The notes: a model not told the origin generated them from the sequence alone. A stretch of DNA of 64,000 nt from Proteles cristata cristata (GCA_017311185.1 JAESUZ010003171.1:248001-312000); one strand, 5' to 3'. Positions 33,951 to 44,869 are shown, numbered from the stretch's first letter. Program-made: numbers and translations.

Positions 33951-35380
33951 TAAAAAAATCTTTCCTTCTAAGGATACATCCAGAAATGGCTGCGCTCTCT
34001 AAATCTCCTTAAGTAGTTTGTTTTTAATCATCTGAGAAAATATAAAGCGCTCTTGACAGATTCTTGTTTCACCAGAAGGCTGATAATGGGTCACCAGCGT
34101 ACAGACTATAACCACTCCCCTTCACCTCTGTGTGGATTGCTTTTGTTTCAAAACCCACTCCTTTGAAAATAAATAATTCTGTGCAACATAATTACAGTAC
34201 AATGCATAGCATTTGGACCAGTTGACCCAAATCAACATCAAATACGAGCCTCAGATTATTTAGACAAAATGCAAACCTAATAAATTATGTGGGTTTTTTT
34301 TTTCACAGTACCTGCAATATTAAGTGTCATGTGATGGCGACCAGAGGCTGCGTACAGGCCAGGGCACACAGCCCTTTGTGATGATGTACTGTGAGGGCCC
34401 CTGAGGTCACCAAAGGAAACCCTACTTCTTTGAGTCCTACAGATAGAAGTAGGGGCTGCTCAGACATCTGTGACACCTTTAACTCAGGTCCTGATCACAA
34501 ATAAAACTGTATTTGGCGCTTGCAAAGCCTCACCCTGATCAGTGGCCTGTAAGACCCTCTGCCGTGAAGGATATCCAAATGTGCTCTGCACGTCTGGCCA
34601 CCCTGTACAGTGGTGCATGGCATGCACTGAGCAAGTTCAGGGACATCATTCTCATTGGGGTCATCTTAATTTTTTTCCCTGGCAGACATATGTTGAGAAA
34701 GGGATGCCTTTTCCTAATTCATGCAGAGGTGCATGCTGCCTGGGAGGGGAAAGAACCGTGTGACTGGAATCATGTTTCCCCAGATTAATAATCACGTTTA
34801 ATGCTTATGTCACCTTGGGGTTCTTAATCTCTTCTATAGAGCCATCAACAGTTGATTTATTGACTTGTTTTCCTTTTTCCTTTGACTTAATGGCTCTTTC
34901 TCATTATTTTCTGTATATGACTGCTTTGCTTCCTAGAATGGGAAAAAGAAACGGTTCCGATTTCTGCGGCTCAGTGGGAAGTTTGGGGAGCAGAGAGCCT
35001 TGGGATTGGTATTCCCAGAATGTGGCCACAGGTGAGGACTGAGCAGGCTCATCTGGTCTCAGAGCCCCCCAGAGGACAGAAGAGCACCCTTCTAAGGCTT
35101 GGGGAGTACGGAGTAGGACACATCAGGTCTTACCACTTTCTGAGGGATTTGCACCAAATGGAGAGATCCCTCTTAGATTCTCTCCAGAGTCCCTCCTGGG
35201 CGGAGGGGGGGCCCTTCCCCCTTGTTTGTGTTCTCCTCCCCCTTCCTAGGCACCCAGTGCTTTACTTTCCCTCCTCTCCTATCAGAAATCCAGGGGTTTA
35301 ATGCATTTCATTTGCCAATGAATCTAGAGAAGATGATTCTTAATCTCAGAAAACTGCTAATTGAAGCATTTCAGGCATTT
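33951..35380. other. Unassigned stretch
   Basis: A 1.4-kb part with no recognised repeat. A pyrimidine tract and AG at about 34671-34685 ('tttttttccctggcag') would serve as a 3' splice site, but the following frame is not recognisable as coding. Other frames are under 95 codons. Confidence 0.35.
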
Positions 35381-35397
35381 CCAGGGAATGTTTTTTA

Positions 35398-35442
35398 TTT
35401 TCTTAAATGTTTATTTACTTTTGAGAGTGGGGGTTGGGTAGT

Positions 35443-35494
<52 letters not shown>

Positions 35495-35620
35495 CAGAAC
35501 TCACAGGCTCCAGGCTCTGAGCTGTCAGCACAGAGCCCAACACGGGGCTAGAACTCCCGAACTGTTAAATCATGACTTATCGGAAGTCGGACGCTTAACC
35601 CATTGAGCCCCGCGGGCGCC
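35398..35620 (-). mobile_element. CAN-SINE, group 1, with (GA)n expansion
   Basis: A minus-strand copy. An imperfect TSD 'tccagggaatg' near 35382 and 'tccagggggtgg' near 35622 flanks it. The body contains a long (GA)n run. Confidence 0.9.
35446..35491. repeat. (GA)n microsatellite
   Basis: About 46 bases of GA within the SINE body at 35398-35620. Confidence 0.95.
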
Positions 35621-35664
35621 CTCCAGGGGGTGGTTTAAATGGTGGCGGCGGCGGGCTCTGACTC

Positions 35665-35672
35665 ACCTGCAG
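35665..35672 (-). other. Candidate 5' splice site on the minus strand
   Basis: The plus-strand 'actcacctgcag' reads CTGCAG|GTGAGT on the minus strand, an almost ideal donor site. It lies downstream of the CpG island for a minus-strand transcript. There is no transcript evidence. Confidence 0.35.
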
Positions 35673-36149
35673 GTGGCTGAAGTAGATTAGTTCGGCTCCA
35701 CTGAGGTATCATGTTGGGCCTGGAGACAAATGTTCATTTGATATGAATGAACAGAAACGGGACGATTTTAACGTCTCCTGAGGGGTTCCCTCTGAGAAGT
35801 GTATCTGAGGAAGCCCATTTTTCCCCCCACTCCTGGCAGCGCTGTGGGTAAGAAGCGGCCCTGCCATAGCCAGGGCACTGTCACTACAGCGGGGGTCCGC
35901 GCCAGCTTGGCCCTGGGGTGTGAAGCCTGGAGCCAGGGGCAGCCCGGGAGGCTGCAGACACGCAAGGGGCTCCGGCGGCTACCGGTGCCAGGCTGTCTTC
36001 TGGACATCGGGGGTTGCGCTCAGCAGCTGGCGCCTCAGGGACGGGGGGTCAAGTGTGCGGCCCGTTCCCTGGCCGGTGCGTGGGGGCATTTAGCCAAACC
36101 GTTCCCCCCAGACCTCAGGGACCTGAGGCTGGTCATTCAGGAGCAGTGG

Positions 36150-36280
36150 AGGGGGTTCCGATTGGAGATGCCGAGATGCAAAGCCTGGCTGTGTGCAACC
36201 CTCAAACCTGTCGGCGCCTCGGTTTCCTCCTGTCTAGACTGGGGAGGACGGAGCGCGCCCTGCAGGGTGGTTAAAGGATC
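36150..36280 (+). repeat. MIR-like relic at island edge
   Basis: 'cctggctgtgtgcaaccctc' followed by 'cctcggtttcctcctgtcta' fits the forward MIR core. The 242-codon frame at 35799-36527 runs across it, which weakens any coding claim for that frame. Confidence 0.55.
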
Positions 36281-36289
36281 GGCGAACCC

Positions 36290-37360
36290 TTCTGGGGAGA
36301 AGCTCGAGCCCCGGGCGAGGCGCAAACACGAGCTGCGCTCCTACATCTTCTCAGATGTCGACCCCGGATTTCTGCTGGAATGTTCTCCCGTGCCTCAGAT
36401 TTTCACTGGGCGGAGTGGCGACAAAGATTCTGAGAAGCGGGGAGGCGCTCGGGGCGACCCGAGGCGCCCACCGACGCCTGGTAACCCGGTCGCCGCTTCC
36501 GGCCCCGGGAAGTGCACGTCCCCGTAGGGATTCGGGGTCCCGCGGCCTGGCTGGAGGCGGCAAGCAGCAGCCCAGGCAGCCCCGACGAGCCCTGCCGTCC
36601 TGGGGGCGGGGGGGCGCCTCCAGCACTTGTCCCGGAAGCACCGCACTTCACCGCCCTCGGCTGAAGGGCGCGGTGCCAGCCGGCGTCGGACCTACGGGAG
36701 GACAGGACGTCTGGGTTGCTCTCGCGAGAAGACCCTCGCAGGCGTGGTGCCAGAGGCTTTTCGCTGCGTTGGGCGGGGCTGCGAGGCGGAAGGCAGAAAA
36801 CCCTTGGCGGACCGGAGGTCACGGGACCAAGACTCGCGATACGGATTGGCCGGTGGCTGCCAGGCCACGCCCAGGGGGCCGGGCCTTCGCTCCCGGGAGG
36901 AGGCGACGCTGCTGGCGGAGAGGCGTGCTCGCGCGCGCTCGGGTCGGGGAGCGCGGGGCGTCTCGCGGTGCCGGTTGCAGTCGGCCTCCGAGGGGCCAGG
37001 TGCACGGCTGCCGGGCACCTTCACTGTGCCGAGCTTCGTGTCCTGCGGGACTCCGTTCCTTGGTCCCCAGCAACGTGCAGGGTAGCTCCCCCGAGTGGGG
37101 CTTTCAGAGAAGGATCCAGGGCCCCAGAGGTGCTCTGGGGACACAAGCCCGCCACGCGGCGTCGCATCCGCGTTGTCCCCGCTGTCGGGGTGCTTGAGGG
37201 AGGTTGTCGCCGCCCAGGAAGATCCTTGGAGAGGCCATCCTGTCCTCCTCGCGGTCCCCGAGCCCAGCCGGGGTTGCTTCCCCCTGGGGAGCGTCGACCC
37301 TCAAGACCCCTCCCCGCTCCCGGCTCCGCCTCCGGGTTCCCCGAGGTGGCTCTGCAGTGA
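36290..37360. promoter_or_regulatory. CpG island, candidate promoter
   Basis: A sharp rise in GC and CpG; 36901-36960 alone has 13 CpGs in 60 bases. It has classic housekeeping-promoter elements close together: the palindrome TCTCGCGAGA at 36720-36729 (known as a BANP/Kaiso-type core promoter motif), a GC box GGGCGGGGCT at 36771-36780, and an inverted CCAAT box (attggc) at about 36845-36850. Unmethylated islands normally mark gene starts. The strand is undecided: the inverted CCAAT and a strong donor at 35665-35672 lean to minus. Frames of 150-280 codons on both strands are expected in stop-poor CpG DNA. Confidence 0.75.
36720..36729. promoter_or_regulatory. TCTCGCGAGA palindromic promoter motif
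   Basis: A perfect copy of the 10-base palindrome found in a subset of CpG-island promoters and bound by BANP. It is palindromic, so it gives no strand. Confidence 0.65.
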
Positions 37361-37559
37361 AACCTCAACAGTGACTTACAGTTGCAGACGTTATTTCTCT
37401 CCTTTCTGGCGGAAGGTGGCAGGCTGCTGCCGGCCTCATTCCTGCGTCTGCCAAAACACAGATGTGACTTCCCGTGAATTCACAGCGGAACCTGCTCACC
37501 ATTCCCGGGAGCCCGGCTTGAATGGACCACGGGTGTCCCTCCTCCACATCTTCCTCCAG

Positions 37560-37735
37560 CTCTTTGTAGCTCCAAGCATGACGTGAGCGCCCACTCAAGG
37601 AGACCCGGAGAGCCCGGTGGGGCTCAGAGTCCAGAAGGGGAGAGAACAGAGAGCAGGTCCTTTGAACAATTACAGTGCGATTATATCACGTCTTCCTTAG
37701 CCAAGCAGCCGCGGTTAGGCGTTTATTCGTTAAAT
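37560..37735 (-). mobile_element. L2-like relic
   Basis: 'ctcaaggagacccggag', 'ggggctcagagtccagaagg' and 'gaacaattacagtgcgatta' resemble the reverse of the LINE2 3' region. Confidence 0.45.
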
Positions 37736-37739
37736 ACAA

Positions 37740-37905
37740 TGACCTTATGAGTTTGATGTTCTGTCCATTTCAGGAAGACTCTGAGACTCAAGAAGTTGTG
37801 AATTATCCAGGAGAACACAGCCACTATGATTGGCAGAGGATTCAAACCCGGATCACTCTGACCCCAGAGTTCAGGCTCTTCTCAGTCCAGCCTTTCCACT
37901 CACTC
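37740..37905 (-). repeat. MIR relic
   Basis: 'gtccatttcaggaagactct', 'gagactcaagaagttgtg', 'aacacagccactatgattgg' and 'aggattcaaacccgg' follow the reverse MIR order. Confidence 0.65.
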
Positions 37906-38004
37906 CCAGTCAGCACGGTAAGATGCTAGGGGAGGCCCAAGCTATTGACTTTGGCTGCACAAGTCCAGGACCACTCTTAAGGTTTCATTTGAACTGGTCT
38001 TTTA

Positions 38005-38095
38005 GACAAAGTAGACTTGATGGATGTGGAGCAGAGGGAAAGTGTTTCACACAAAAGGAACAGCAAGTGCAAAGGCACTCAGTATAAAAGAACAA
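38005..38095 (-). mobile_element. L2-like 3' region relic
   Basis: 'gaacagcaagtgcaaaggca' is a typical L2 3' region phrase. Confidence 0.45.
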
Positions 38096-38765
38096 GGATT
38101 CTTCTAGTGGCCTTTGAACCCACATGTGTTGTTCCAATGCCCTTCCTGTGTTTTGCGTTCGGAGCCCCTGCTGGGCATTTCCTGGTTGTACTGGGAACAC
38201 CTTGAGCTCAGAGTTTCCCAGGCTAAATGCTTCCTCTTTGCCACATCTGGCCTGTCTTCTGAGTGGGTGTCTCTGGTTAATAACCTCCCTGCATCCCGAC
38301 ATCCTTGTAGGAACCCAGGCTTCCAAGACCAGGTTGTCTCTGAAGCTCTTTCTCACATCCATGGGTTTGCCAAACGCTAGTGATTTCCATTTCCACTGCC
38401 TTGTGACCGCAGGCTTAGTGTGGGAGCTGGCAACCTGGTGTTGCTCTTTATGCACACGGCATGGTGCCCTTAGGGCCTGGCTGGGTGTATCACTGACTAA
38501 TCAAATCCACTCAGTTCATTTTGTTGAACCACTAGCAGTTGCTAGGTGTTTGTGCCACCTGCATCCCTGAATGCTAATGTGTGTGTCCTTTTACTCGGTG
38601 CTCTGAGCCTGGGCGTGGCTTGAAAGACCAACCCCAGGAGAGCCCCTGGGCTTCCAGCTCACTCAGGGCATGGCTTGAGACCTCGTCCTCTAGTCTCTTT
38701 GCTTTTTGATCCATCTTCAACTCACTTAAAGGACAAATTTTCCTCCAGTAAATATATGTTTTAAC
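38096..38765. other. Unassigned stretch
   Basis: Carries a 148-codon plus frame (38124-38570) that is Cys- and Leu-rich with no domain I recognise. Codon use and flanks give no support for a real exon. Confidence 0.35.
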
Positions 38766-38802
38766 TGTCATGGCATAATTAACGTATAAAAATGCACTCT
38801 TT

Positions 38803-39423
38803 ATTTTTTTTTCACTTTTTACTATTATTATTATTTTCAGGAGTAGAATTTAGTAATTCATCACTTCCATAGGTCACCCAGTGCTCATCCCAACAAGTGC
38901 CCTCCTAAATGCCCATCACCCATTTAGCCCATCCCCCTCCCCCCACCTGCCCTCCAGCAACCCTCAGTTCGTTCTCTGTATTGAAGAGTCTCTTACAGAT
39001 TGCCTCCCTCTCTGTTCCAGGCCCTGCCACAAGAAGGGGAAAGGGCAGCCCTTTATTTGTTATTTTAATGTTTATTTATTTTTGAGAGAGAGACGGACAG
39101 AGTGCAAGTGGAGGAGGGGCAGAGAGAGAGGGAGACACAGAATCCGAAGCAGGCTCCAGACTGACTTATTTCACTTAGCATAATGCCCTCCAGTGCCATC
39201 CATGTTGCTGCAAATGGCATGATTTCATTCTTTCTCACTGCCAAGGAATATTTCATTGAGTATATATACCACATTTTCTTTATCTATTCATCTATCAATG
39301 GACATTTAGGCTCTTTTCATAATTTGGCTATTGTTGATAATGCTGCTGTAAACATAGGGGTGCATGTGCCCCTTCGAATCAGCATTTTGGTATGCTTTGC
39401 ATAAATACCTACTAGGGTAGTTC
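38803..39423 (-). mobile_element. Young carnivore L1, 5'-truncated, with an embedded SINE piece
   Basis: It has T-rich 3' end at left, then 'gtgctcatcccaacaagtgc', 'cccatcacccatttagccc', 'agcaaccctcagttcgttct' and, after a SINE piece, 'atgttgctgcaaatggcatg' and 'ataggggtgcatgtgcccct'. The TSD TATAAAAATGCACTCTTT is perfect over 18 bp, at 38785-38802 and 39424-39441. Part of the L1 3' UTR is missing where the SINE piece sits. Confidence 0.85.
39058..39158 (-). mobile_element. Truncated CAN-SINE inside the young L1
   Basis: Only the tail and body remain. The copy stops at 'aggctccaga', and L1 sequence 'ctgacttatttcactt' follows at once. The tRNA-like head is absent, so a deletion or a copy-choice event joined SINE and L1. 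Confidence 0.85.
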
Positions 39424-39647
39424 TATAAAAATGCACTCTTTTCAATGTATAGTTTGATGACTTAAAAAACTTACTATCCACATTGTAGTAACCACTACCC
39501 ACAGTGACATGCAGAATATTTCCACTCCCATCCCAAAAGTCCCTAATGTCTCTTCCCAACTAGTTTTCACCACGTCCTGGACCTATGTAATTGATCTGAT
39601 TTTTATCACTACAAGTTAATTTCCCATAAATATTGTACAGTATGTAC

Positions 39648-39754
39648 AGTTGACCTTGAACAACATGAGTTTGATCTGCAGGCATCCACTTATGGGTGGA
39701 TTTTTTACAGTACTATGAATATACTAATCTCCGTTGCTTGAGGGTCAACTGGAC
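39648..39754. mobile_element. Small Tigger-like DNA transposon
   Basis: Starts 'cagttgaccttgaacaacat' and ends 'gagggtcaactg', so the ends are inverted. It lies inside L1M at a TA, with the right TA mutated. Non-autonomous. Confidence 0.65.
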
Positions 39755-40083
39755 TCTTCTGTGCCTGACTTCTTCCACTCAGCATGCCTGTGAATTCCTT
39801 CCATGTATCAGAACTAGTTTTTGCTATGTGGTATCACATGCTGTAAATACACTAAAATCTGTTTATCCATTCACCTATTGGTGGATATTTGAGTTGTTTC
39901 CAATTCTTGGCTATTATGAATAAGCCTACTAGGAACATAGGAGGATGGATTTTTTTGTAAGTGTATTTTCATTTTGTTTGGGTAAATACTGAGAAGTGGG
40001 ACGTCTGGGTCATATAGTAAGTGTAAATGCAAGATCACAAGAAACTGTCAGACTTTTCCAAGTGGTTGTTACATTTTACATTT

Positions 40084-40306
40084 AAAAAGATTTTTTTTAA
40101 ACGTTGATTCATTTTTGAGAGACAGAGAGACAGAGCATGAGTGGGGGAGGGACAGAGAGAGAGAGACACAAACGCAGAATCCAAAGCAGGCTCCAAGATT
40201 TTGAGCTGTCAGCACAGAGCCCGATGCGAGGCTTGATCTCACGGACCACAAGATCGTAACTTGAGCCGAAGTCAGAAGCTTAACCACTGAGCCACCCACG
40301 TGCCCC
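40084..40306 (-). mobile_element. CAN-SINE, group 1, inside L1M
   Basis: A degenerate TSD 'cattttacat' at 40072-40081 and 'cattctacac' at 40307-40316. L1M sequence continues on both sides. Confidence 0.92.
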
Positions 40307-40560
40307 CATTCTACACTTTTACCAGCAGTGGATGAGAGTTATGGTTTCTGACAATGTCACCAACACTTGGTATCGTCAGGGTTTTAACTTCTACTGTTCT
40401 AATGGGTGTGTCGTGGTATCTCATCATGGCTTTAATTTGCTGTGATTTGTGATTGTGAAGGTCACGTGTGAGCATCTAGCTCTTGTTGTCTTCCTTTGAA
40501 TAGTGCAGATCTTTATCCTGGCAGGCGGTTAATCTGTTTGTAGTTTGGCTAGATGTTTTT

Positions 40561-40792
40561 CAGTCCTTGTTTGTAATCTTTGTTGTGGCAGGTCTAGAGT
40601 AGCCTTTACTCTTTACCCAGATTAGCCATTATTCTAAAGCACAGGCTTTCACACACGAGTGGGTGGACGGCAGGAATCTCAAGGTGGCCAGGTTGTGGGT
40701 GCTGTAGAGTGCCCTCGCGGATGAATGCGCTGGTGCTGTGCAAACGTCCCTCAGTCCTTACTTGCCTCTGTCTTACTTGCCTTGTTCCGTCT
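40561..40792. other. Unassigned stretch before a tandem duplication
   Basis: No repeat or exon is recognised. Confidence 0.4.
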
Positions 40793-40934
40793 CCGGGACT
40801 GGGAGTCAGAGCCCTGATAAGGTCTAGCCTGACGGGCTGAACACGCACGGGTTGGGATTTAACCCGGGACTGGGAGTCAGAGCCCTGATAAGGTCTAGCC
40901 TGACGGGCTGAACACGCACGGGTTGGGATTTAAC
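40793..40934. repeat. Perfect 71-bp tandem duplication
   Basis: 40793-40863 and 40864-40934 are identical over all 71 bases. The unit starts ccgggactgggagtcag and ends gttgggatttaac. The flanks differ, so exactly two copies are present. Confidence 0.97.
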
Positions 40935-42349
40935 TCGTTTTAAGTACAAGAATGGAAAGGATATTCTCGTACTTCTAAATTTGTGGATTTAGAGTTCTCA
41001 TCACATAGAGATTTAATTTCCCTTTCTGGTTTTATTAGTCAGGGTCTAAGCAGGAAACAGAAATCAAAGCAGTTGTTTGAGTAGAATTTAATATAAAGAT
41101 CTGGCAGTGAGGTGTTAAGTTATTTATTAACTAGGTGATTGAAAGGTAAAACTCCATATCGTGGAGGGAGCCACTGCAGGAGGCTGCTTCCCTCCTTCCC
41201 TTCCGATGAGGGTACAAAGTAAAGAGATTGGAATTAAAATTTAGGAGATTGGCAGAGGGCACCATGGAGGTGAACATCTAAGGTTTTAAGACTCTACGGA
41301 GGAGGTCCTGAAGCCTGGGCTGATGGACGCCCCTCACGGGGTGCGTAATGAGGCTGTTTTTGCTGGTCGAAAGCTCCAGAACCGGGTCCAAAGGGAAGCA
41401 ACGGCAGCCTTTCCCAGGACGTGGAAGGGCTGCCGGGGTGAGGCCTGCAGGTACAGGAAGCAGACAGGAAACAGCCCTTCCCTGCCTCCCTCTCCAGCCC
41501 TGTGGTCTCTCTCCTGCACCCCCTTTGCCCCCTTCGTCAGCACAGGGAGCATCTGGTAAAGGAGGAACGTGGTTCGTAGACCTCCCTCCAGCCCCAGCAC
41601 CACAAAGCCCAGCAGAGAAGGCGCGTTGGCAGCTGAGGGTCAAGAGCGGACTCACCAGCGGCACACGGATGTCCAAAACCTCCCCGCGTGTTAATTCCGG
41701 GCTCTCCCCCACACGGTGCTTGCTCTGTCTCCATGACCTCATGCCTTTCTGCCTCAAATCATTGCTCGTGCTGATACCTACTAACCGGAATATCTGTTCT
41801 TCAGTCTCCAGTCCAAATGCCACAGCGGCATGGTCCCCAGATGCATTTGGTCGCATCGTCCCCTGGGCTGCACGTGGTTGTCGGAGCATGCATCTTGATT
41901 CGGCATCCAGACCTGATGCATTTTTGTGTTCTTCACGGTCAGTCTCATGACCACTGACCGCCCGAGGCGGGTTGTGAGAATCCGTCCCCTGACCAAGCCC
42001 ACCAGCCACTGGGCTGTGTCCCCACAGGAGAAGCATCTTGGCTTTGCTCTGTTCTTAACCTCCTTACTTATAAGGAGCAGCATTGATTAGACCTTATGAA
42101 ACCTCCATTTGAGTTTTCCATGCACCCAGACAACTTCTGATGTTTTTCCCGTTTTAGTTTTAAGTGGCTGGAGTCCTTTGGAATCCCTTCCACTTTCTAG
42201 TCAGTACCAATATTTCCTCAAAACCACCAGAGGACTCCTGTTTTCACTGGCCTTTTTTCCTAATGCATTAGAGATGTACCTCTAGATCTCCTGATTGCAC
42301 TCTACGGATAACACAGAGGACACTTCATTCCATAGAACTCCAGGACTCT
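40935..42349. other. Unassigned stretch, partly LTR-like
   Basis: 'gtcagggtctaagcaggaaa' near 41039 and the sequence after it have the look of an old LTR or MER element, unnamed. A 252-codon minus frame (41278-42036) and a 200-codon plus frame (41348-41950) overlap; neither has a recognised domain, so I do not call a gene. Confidence 0.35.
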
Positions 42350-42560
42350 GGGGCGCTTGGGTGGCTCAGTCGGTGAAGCATCTGACTTCAGCTCAGGCCA
42401 TGATCCCATGGTTTGTAGGTCCGAGCCCCATGTCGAACTCTGTGCTGACAGCTCAGAGCCTGGAGCCTGCTTCGGATTCTGTGTCTCTCTCTCTCTCTGC
42501 CCCTCCTCTGCTCGCTCTCTGTCTCTCTGTCTCAGAAATAAATAAACATTAAAAAAAAGG
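42350..42560 (+). mobile_element. CAN-SINE, group 1
   Basis: A plus-strand copy followed by a short (GGAA)n run at about 42558-42575. 'agaactcc' occurs on both sides and may be the TSD. Confidence 0.92.
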
Positions 42561-42575
42561 AAGGAAGGAAGAAAG

Positions 42576-43095
42576 AACTCCGATGTGACAGAAAAGCAGC
42601 TGGGGCAGGAGACCAGACTGTATTTCCCAGTGGGCTGCTGATATAGCACAATGTCAGGGGAGGGTGTCCTTGACCCAGGAGACAGCGTCTAGGCAGACCT
42701 GCTGGGGACCAGAGGTGTAAAAAGTGCGGGCTGCAGAAGGGAGCTCCACGGAGGAAGAAAGGGAGAGAGAGAGGGAAAGAGGGGAATTCTGAGTGTTTGA
42801 GGTGTAAAGTACTGTGCTGATTCCTCAAAAATTCCTTCAGAAGAGTCTCCATTATCCTTCAAGACCTCTGGGGTTGATTTATTTCATTTTTTATTTTATT
42901 ATTTTAATTTGTTTTATTTATTTTTGCTTCGGTCCCCAGAGGAAGACTTTAAGGCGCCGTGGCTATGTTCTGGCTTCCTAAATTTATCAGAAAACAACCT
43001 TAAAAATGCACTTACATAGATTTCAGATCCATTGAGTCGAATTGACTTTCTTCTCTAAGTCAAGTACAGTTGAGTAGCTCTGGGAGGAAAGGATC
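42576..43095. other. Unassigned stretch
   Basis: Contains an A/T-rich patch at 42880-42925. No repeat family is recognised. Confidence 0.4.
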
Positions 43096-43260
43096 AGGCA
43101 TTCCATCGTCCTCAAGAGGTGGTGCAGGCCACACCTGCCTCGGAAGGGAGGCTCCTGGGCGCCAGGGGGGCCACTGAATCAGACTCTCCTGAGACAGAGT
43201 TTGGAAATCTGCAATTTTTATGCATTTCCAGTGGCCTTGGAAGCACAACTTCTGCGGTAA
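43096..43260 (-). mobile_element. Possible MER5-type hAT relic
   Basis: 'cactgaatcagactctcctg' and 'ttggaaatctgcaattttta' resemble the MER5A core in reverse. Divergence is high. Confidence 0.4.
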
Positions 43261-44204
43261 AATCAGAGAACCGCTCCTCGAGGCCACTCCTTTGATTGTG
43301 TGGTTTAGGACGTGGAAGGAAGGCTGTGACCATGGTCAAGATCTGCGAGGCCACGGGAGCCTTCTCAGATGGCCTCGCCCTTCCACTTTGGTTTCTTCAC
43401 ATAAAACAGAAACCAGAGTCATCTCCTGAAAGATAGGAAGGCAGAACTGATGACCGCTTAAGAAAATAAACAACAAAGTCTAAATACTGCTTTCTGGTAT
43501 GTTCCTTTATTGCCCCATGCTCATTCCCTTTTATTTCTTGCCTCTCTTTTCCTTACCCTTTTATCCATTATCTCGTTGACCAGAACTGTTGCCTTAGAAC
43601 GTGGATGGTATCCATGCAGAGGCTGATTTGATTGCACATGGGAACACTGGCCCGTTTCCTCCCGGAGCGATCCTTACTGGCCCCGCTAGACTGGTCTACC
43701 CCGTGTCACACCTGCGCGTGTGGCGAACTACAGTGTGTTTTCATTGTCCCGAACAGGTGGTAAGTAATGTGTTCCTTTTGTAGACCAACAATGAACCTTC
43801 TCTGTGCTGTAACACATCAGAGAAGGGAATTTGCTTCCACTGAAGCTTGAAACGCCCTACTGTCGTTATACATAAAAACGTAGAAGTGGAGGGAGTGAAA
43901 TACAACGTGAGGACCCACACGCTCTGCAGATCAATTGCTCTCAAATGCCCCACTATTTGGGCATGGTGGGTTCTGCTTCTTCCCCGCCCTTGTGAGCCTC
44001 AGCGGCGAATACTGGGTGTCCAGAGTCAGCCGTGCTCAGGTCAGGAAACGCTGCCCTGCGGCAAGGATAAAGGCATGCTGGGTAATCAGTGGCTGGCACT
44101 CCCCCCGCCCACCTCCCCCACCCCACCCCCGGCTTCTGCTGTAGGTGCTGTTTCACATGCCATTCTTTGTCTTGTGTCCTCCTGGGGGCCTGGAGGGTAA
44201 GCAG
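43261..44204. other. Unassigned stretch
   Basis: No repeat is recognised. A 117-codon plus frame (43847-44200) has a proline-rich end and no domain. Confidence 0.4.
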
Positions 44205-44335
44205 TGGACCCCCATTTTACTGTGGCTGCAGTGAGCTTCAGTGCTCTACCAGGAATCACAAGGTCTGAAAGAGGTCCCGAAAGCGGGTGTCAGGTGACAA
44301 ACCTGGCTTTGACCCCTGCTCCAGGCTGTCACAGG
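44205..44335 (-). repeat. MIR-like relic
   Basis: 'cccccattttactgtggctg', 'gagcttcagtg' and 'gtgacaaacctggctttgac' fit the reverse MIR order loosely. Confidence 0.45.
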
Positions 44336-44869
44336 GGGCCTGCCTCCTGGGGGGGAGGGGGAGTGGTTTCCAAGGAAGAAGGCTGCCCCTGCTTTCACTA
44401 GATTTAAGCAGGCCGCTTTCCTTGGCCGGTTCCCACCTGCACTGATAGATGCTTAGCTGGATCCTGCCGAGATGCAGCCTCACTGAAAATGACAGGTCCC
44501 TGGGATTTGATGGCGTTTATGCACAGGGTCCTGGCAGGCTGTTTGCACCTGCTTGATGATCATTGGTTGTGGTACGAGCAGAATTTCTCTGAGACTTGGT
44601 TTGTTATACTGGGTATGGAAGTTATGTCTGCACGCATGTGTGCATGTGTGTGTAAGTATGTGTGTGTGTGTGTGTGTGTGGTGGGGGGTAGGAAATCCTC
44701 AACTACATGTAAATATCCACACCACAAAATCAACTCCCAAGGGTTCCAGTAGATGGTCATGGCCAGTTCTCCCTGGGATCACTCACGGCACCCAGTGTCC
44801 GGTGGCTCAGGGAGCTCAGCACGGTGACCAGGCTGCTGGCATCTCTGCTACTATGAGCAGAATCTGAGA
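44336..44869. other. Unassigned stretch with (GT)n
   Basis: A GT-rich microsatellite lies at about 44638-44682. The rest is not recognised. Confidence 0.45.

Larger units (their letters stand above)
38766..40560 (-). mobile_element. Old L1M 3' UTR/ORF2 end hosting several insertions
   Basis: The order in reverse is clear: 'ggcataattaacgtataaaa', 'ccactcccatcccaaaagtc', 'tgcctgacttcttccactca', 'tggctattatgaataagcct', 'gggtaaatactgagaagtgg', 'cagcagtggatgagagttat', 'caccaacacttggtatcgtc', 'gggtgtgtcgtggtatctca'. It is interrupted by a younger L1 (38803-39423), a small Tigger-like element (39648-39754) and a SINE (40084-40306). Confidence 0.8.

Noticed and set aside
35799..37197. Frames of 242 and 280 codons (plus) and 200 codons (minus) in the CpG island
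   Set aside because: High GC removes stop codons. The frames overlap on both strands, one crosses a MIR relic, and no domain is recognisable.
38124..38570. 148-codon plus frame with many cysteines
   Set aside because: No domain, no splice context, and it lies next to L2 relics.
41278..42036. 252-codon minus frame and overlapping 200-codon plus frame
   Set aside because: They overlap on opposite strands, show no known domain and lie in sequence that looks like an old LTR-type repeat.
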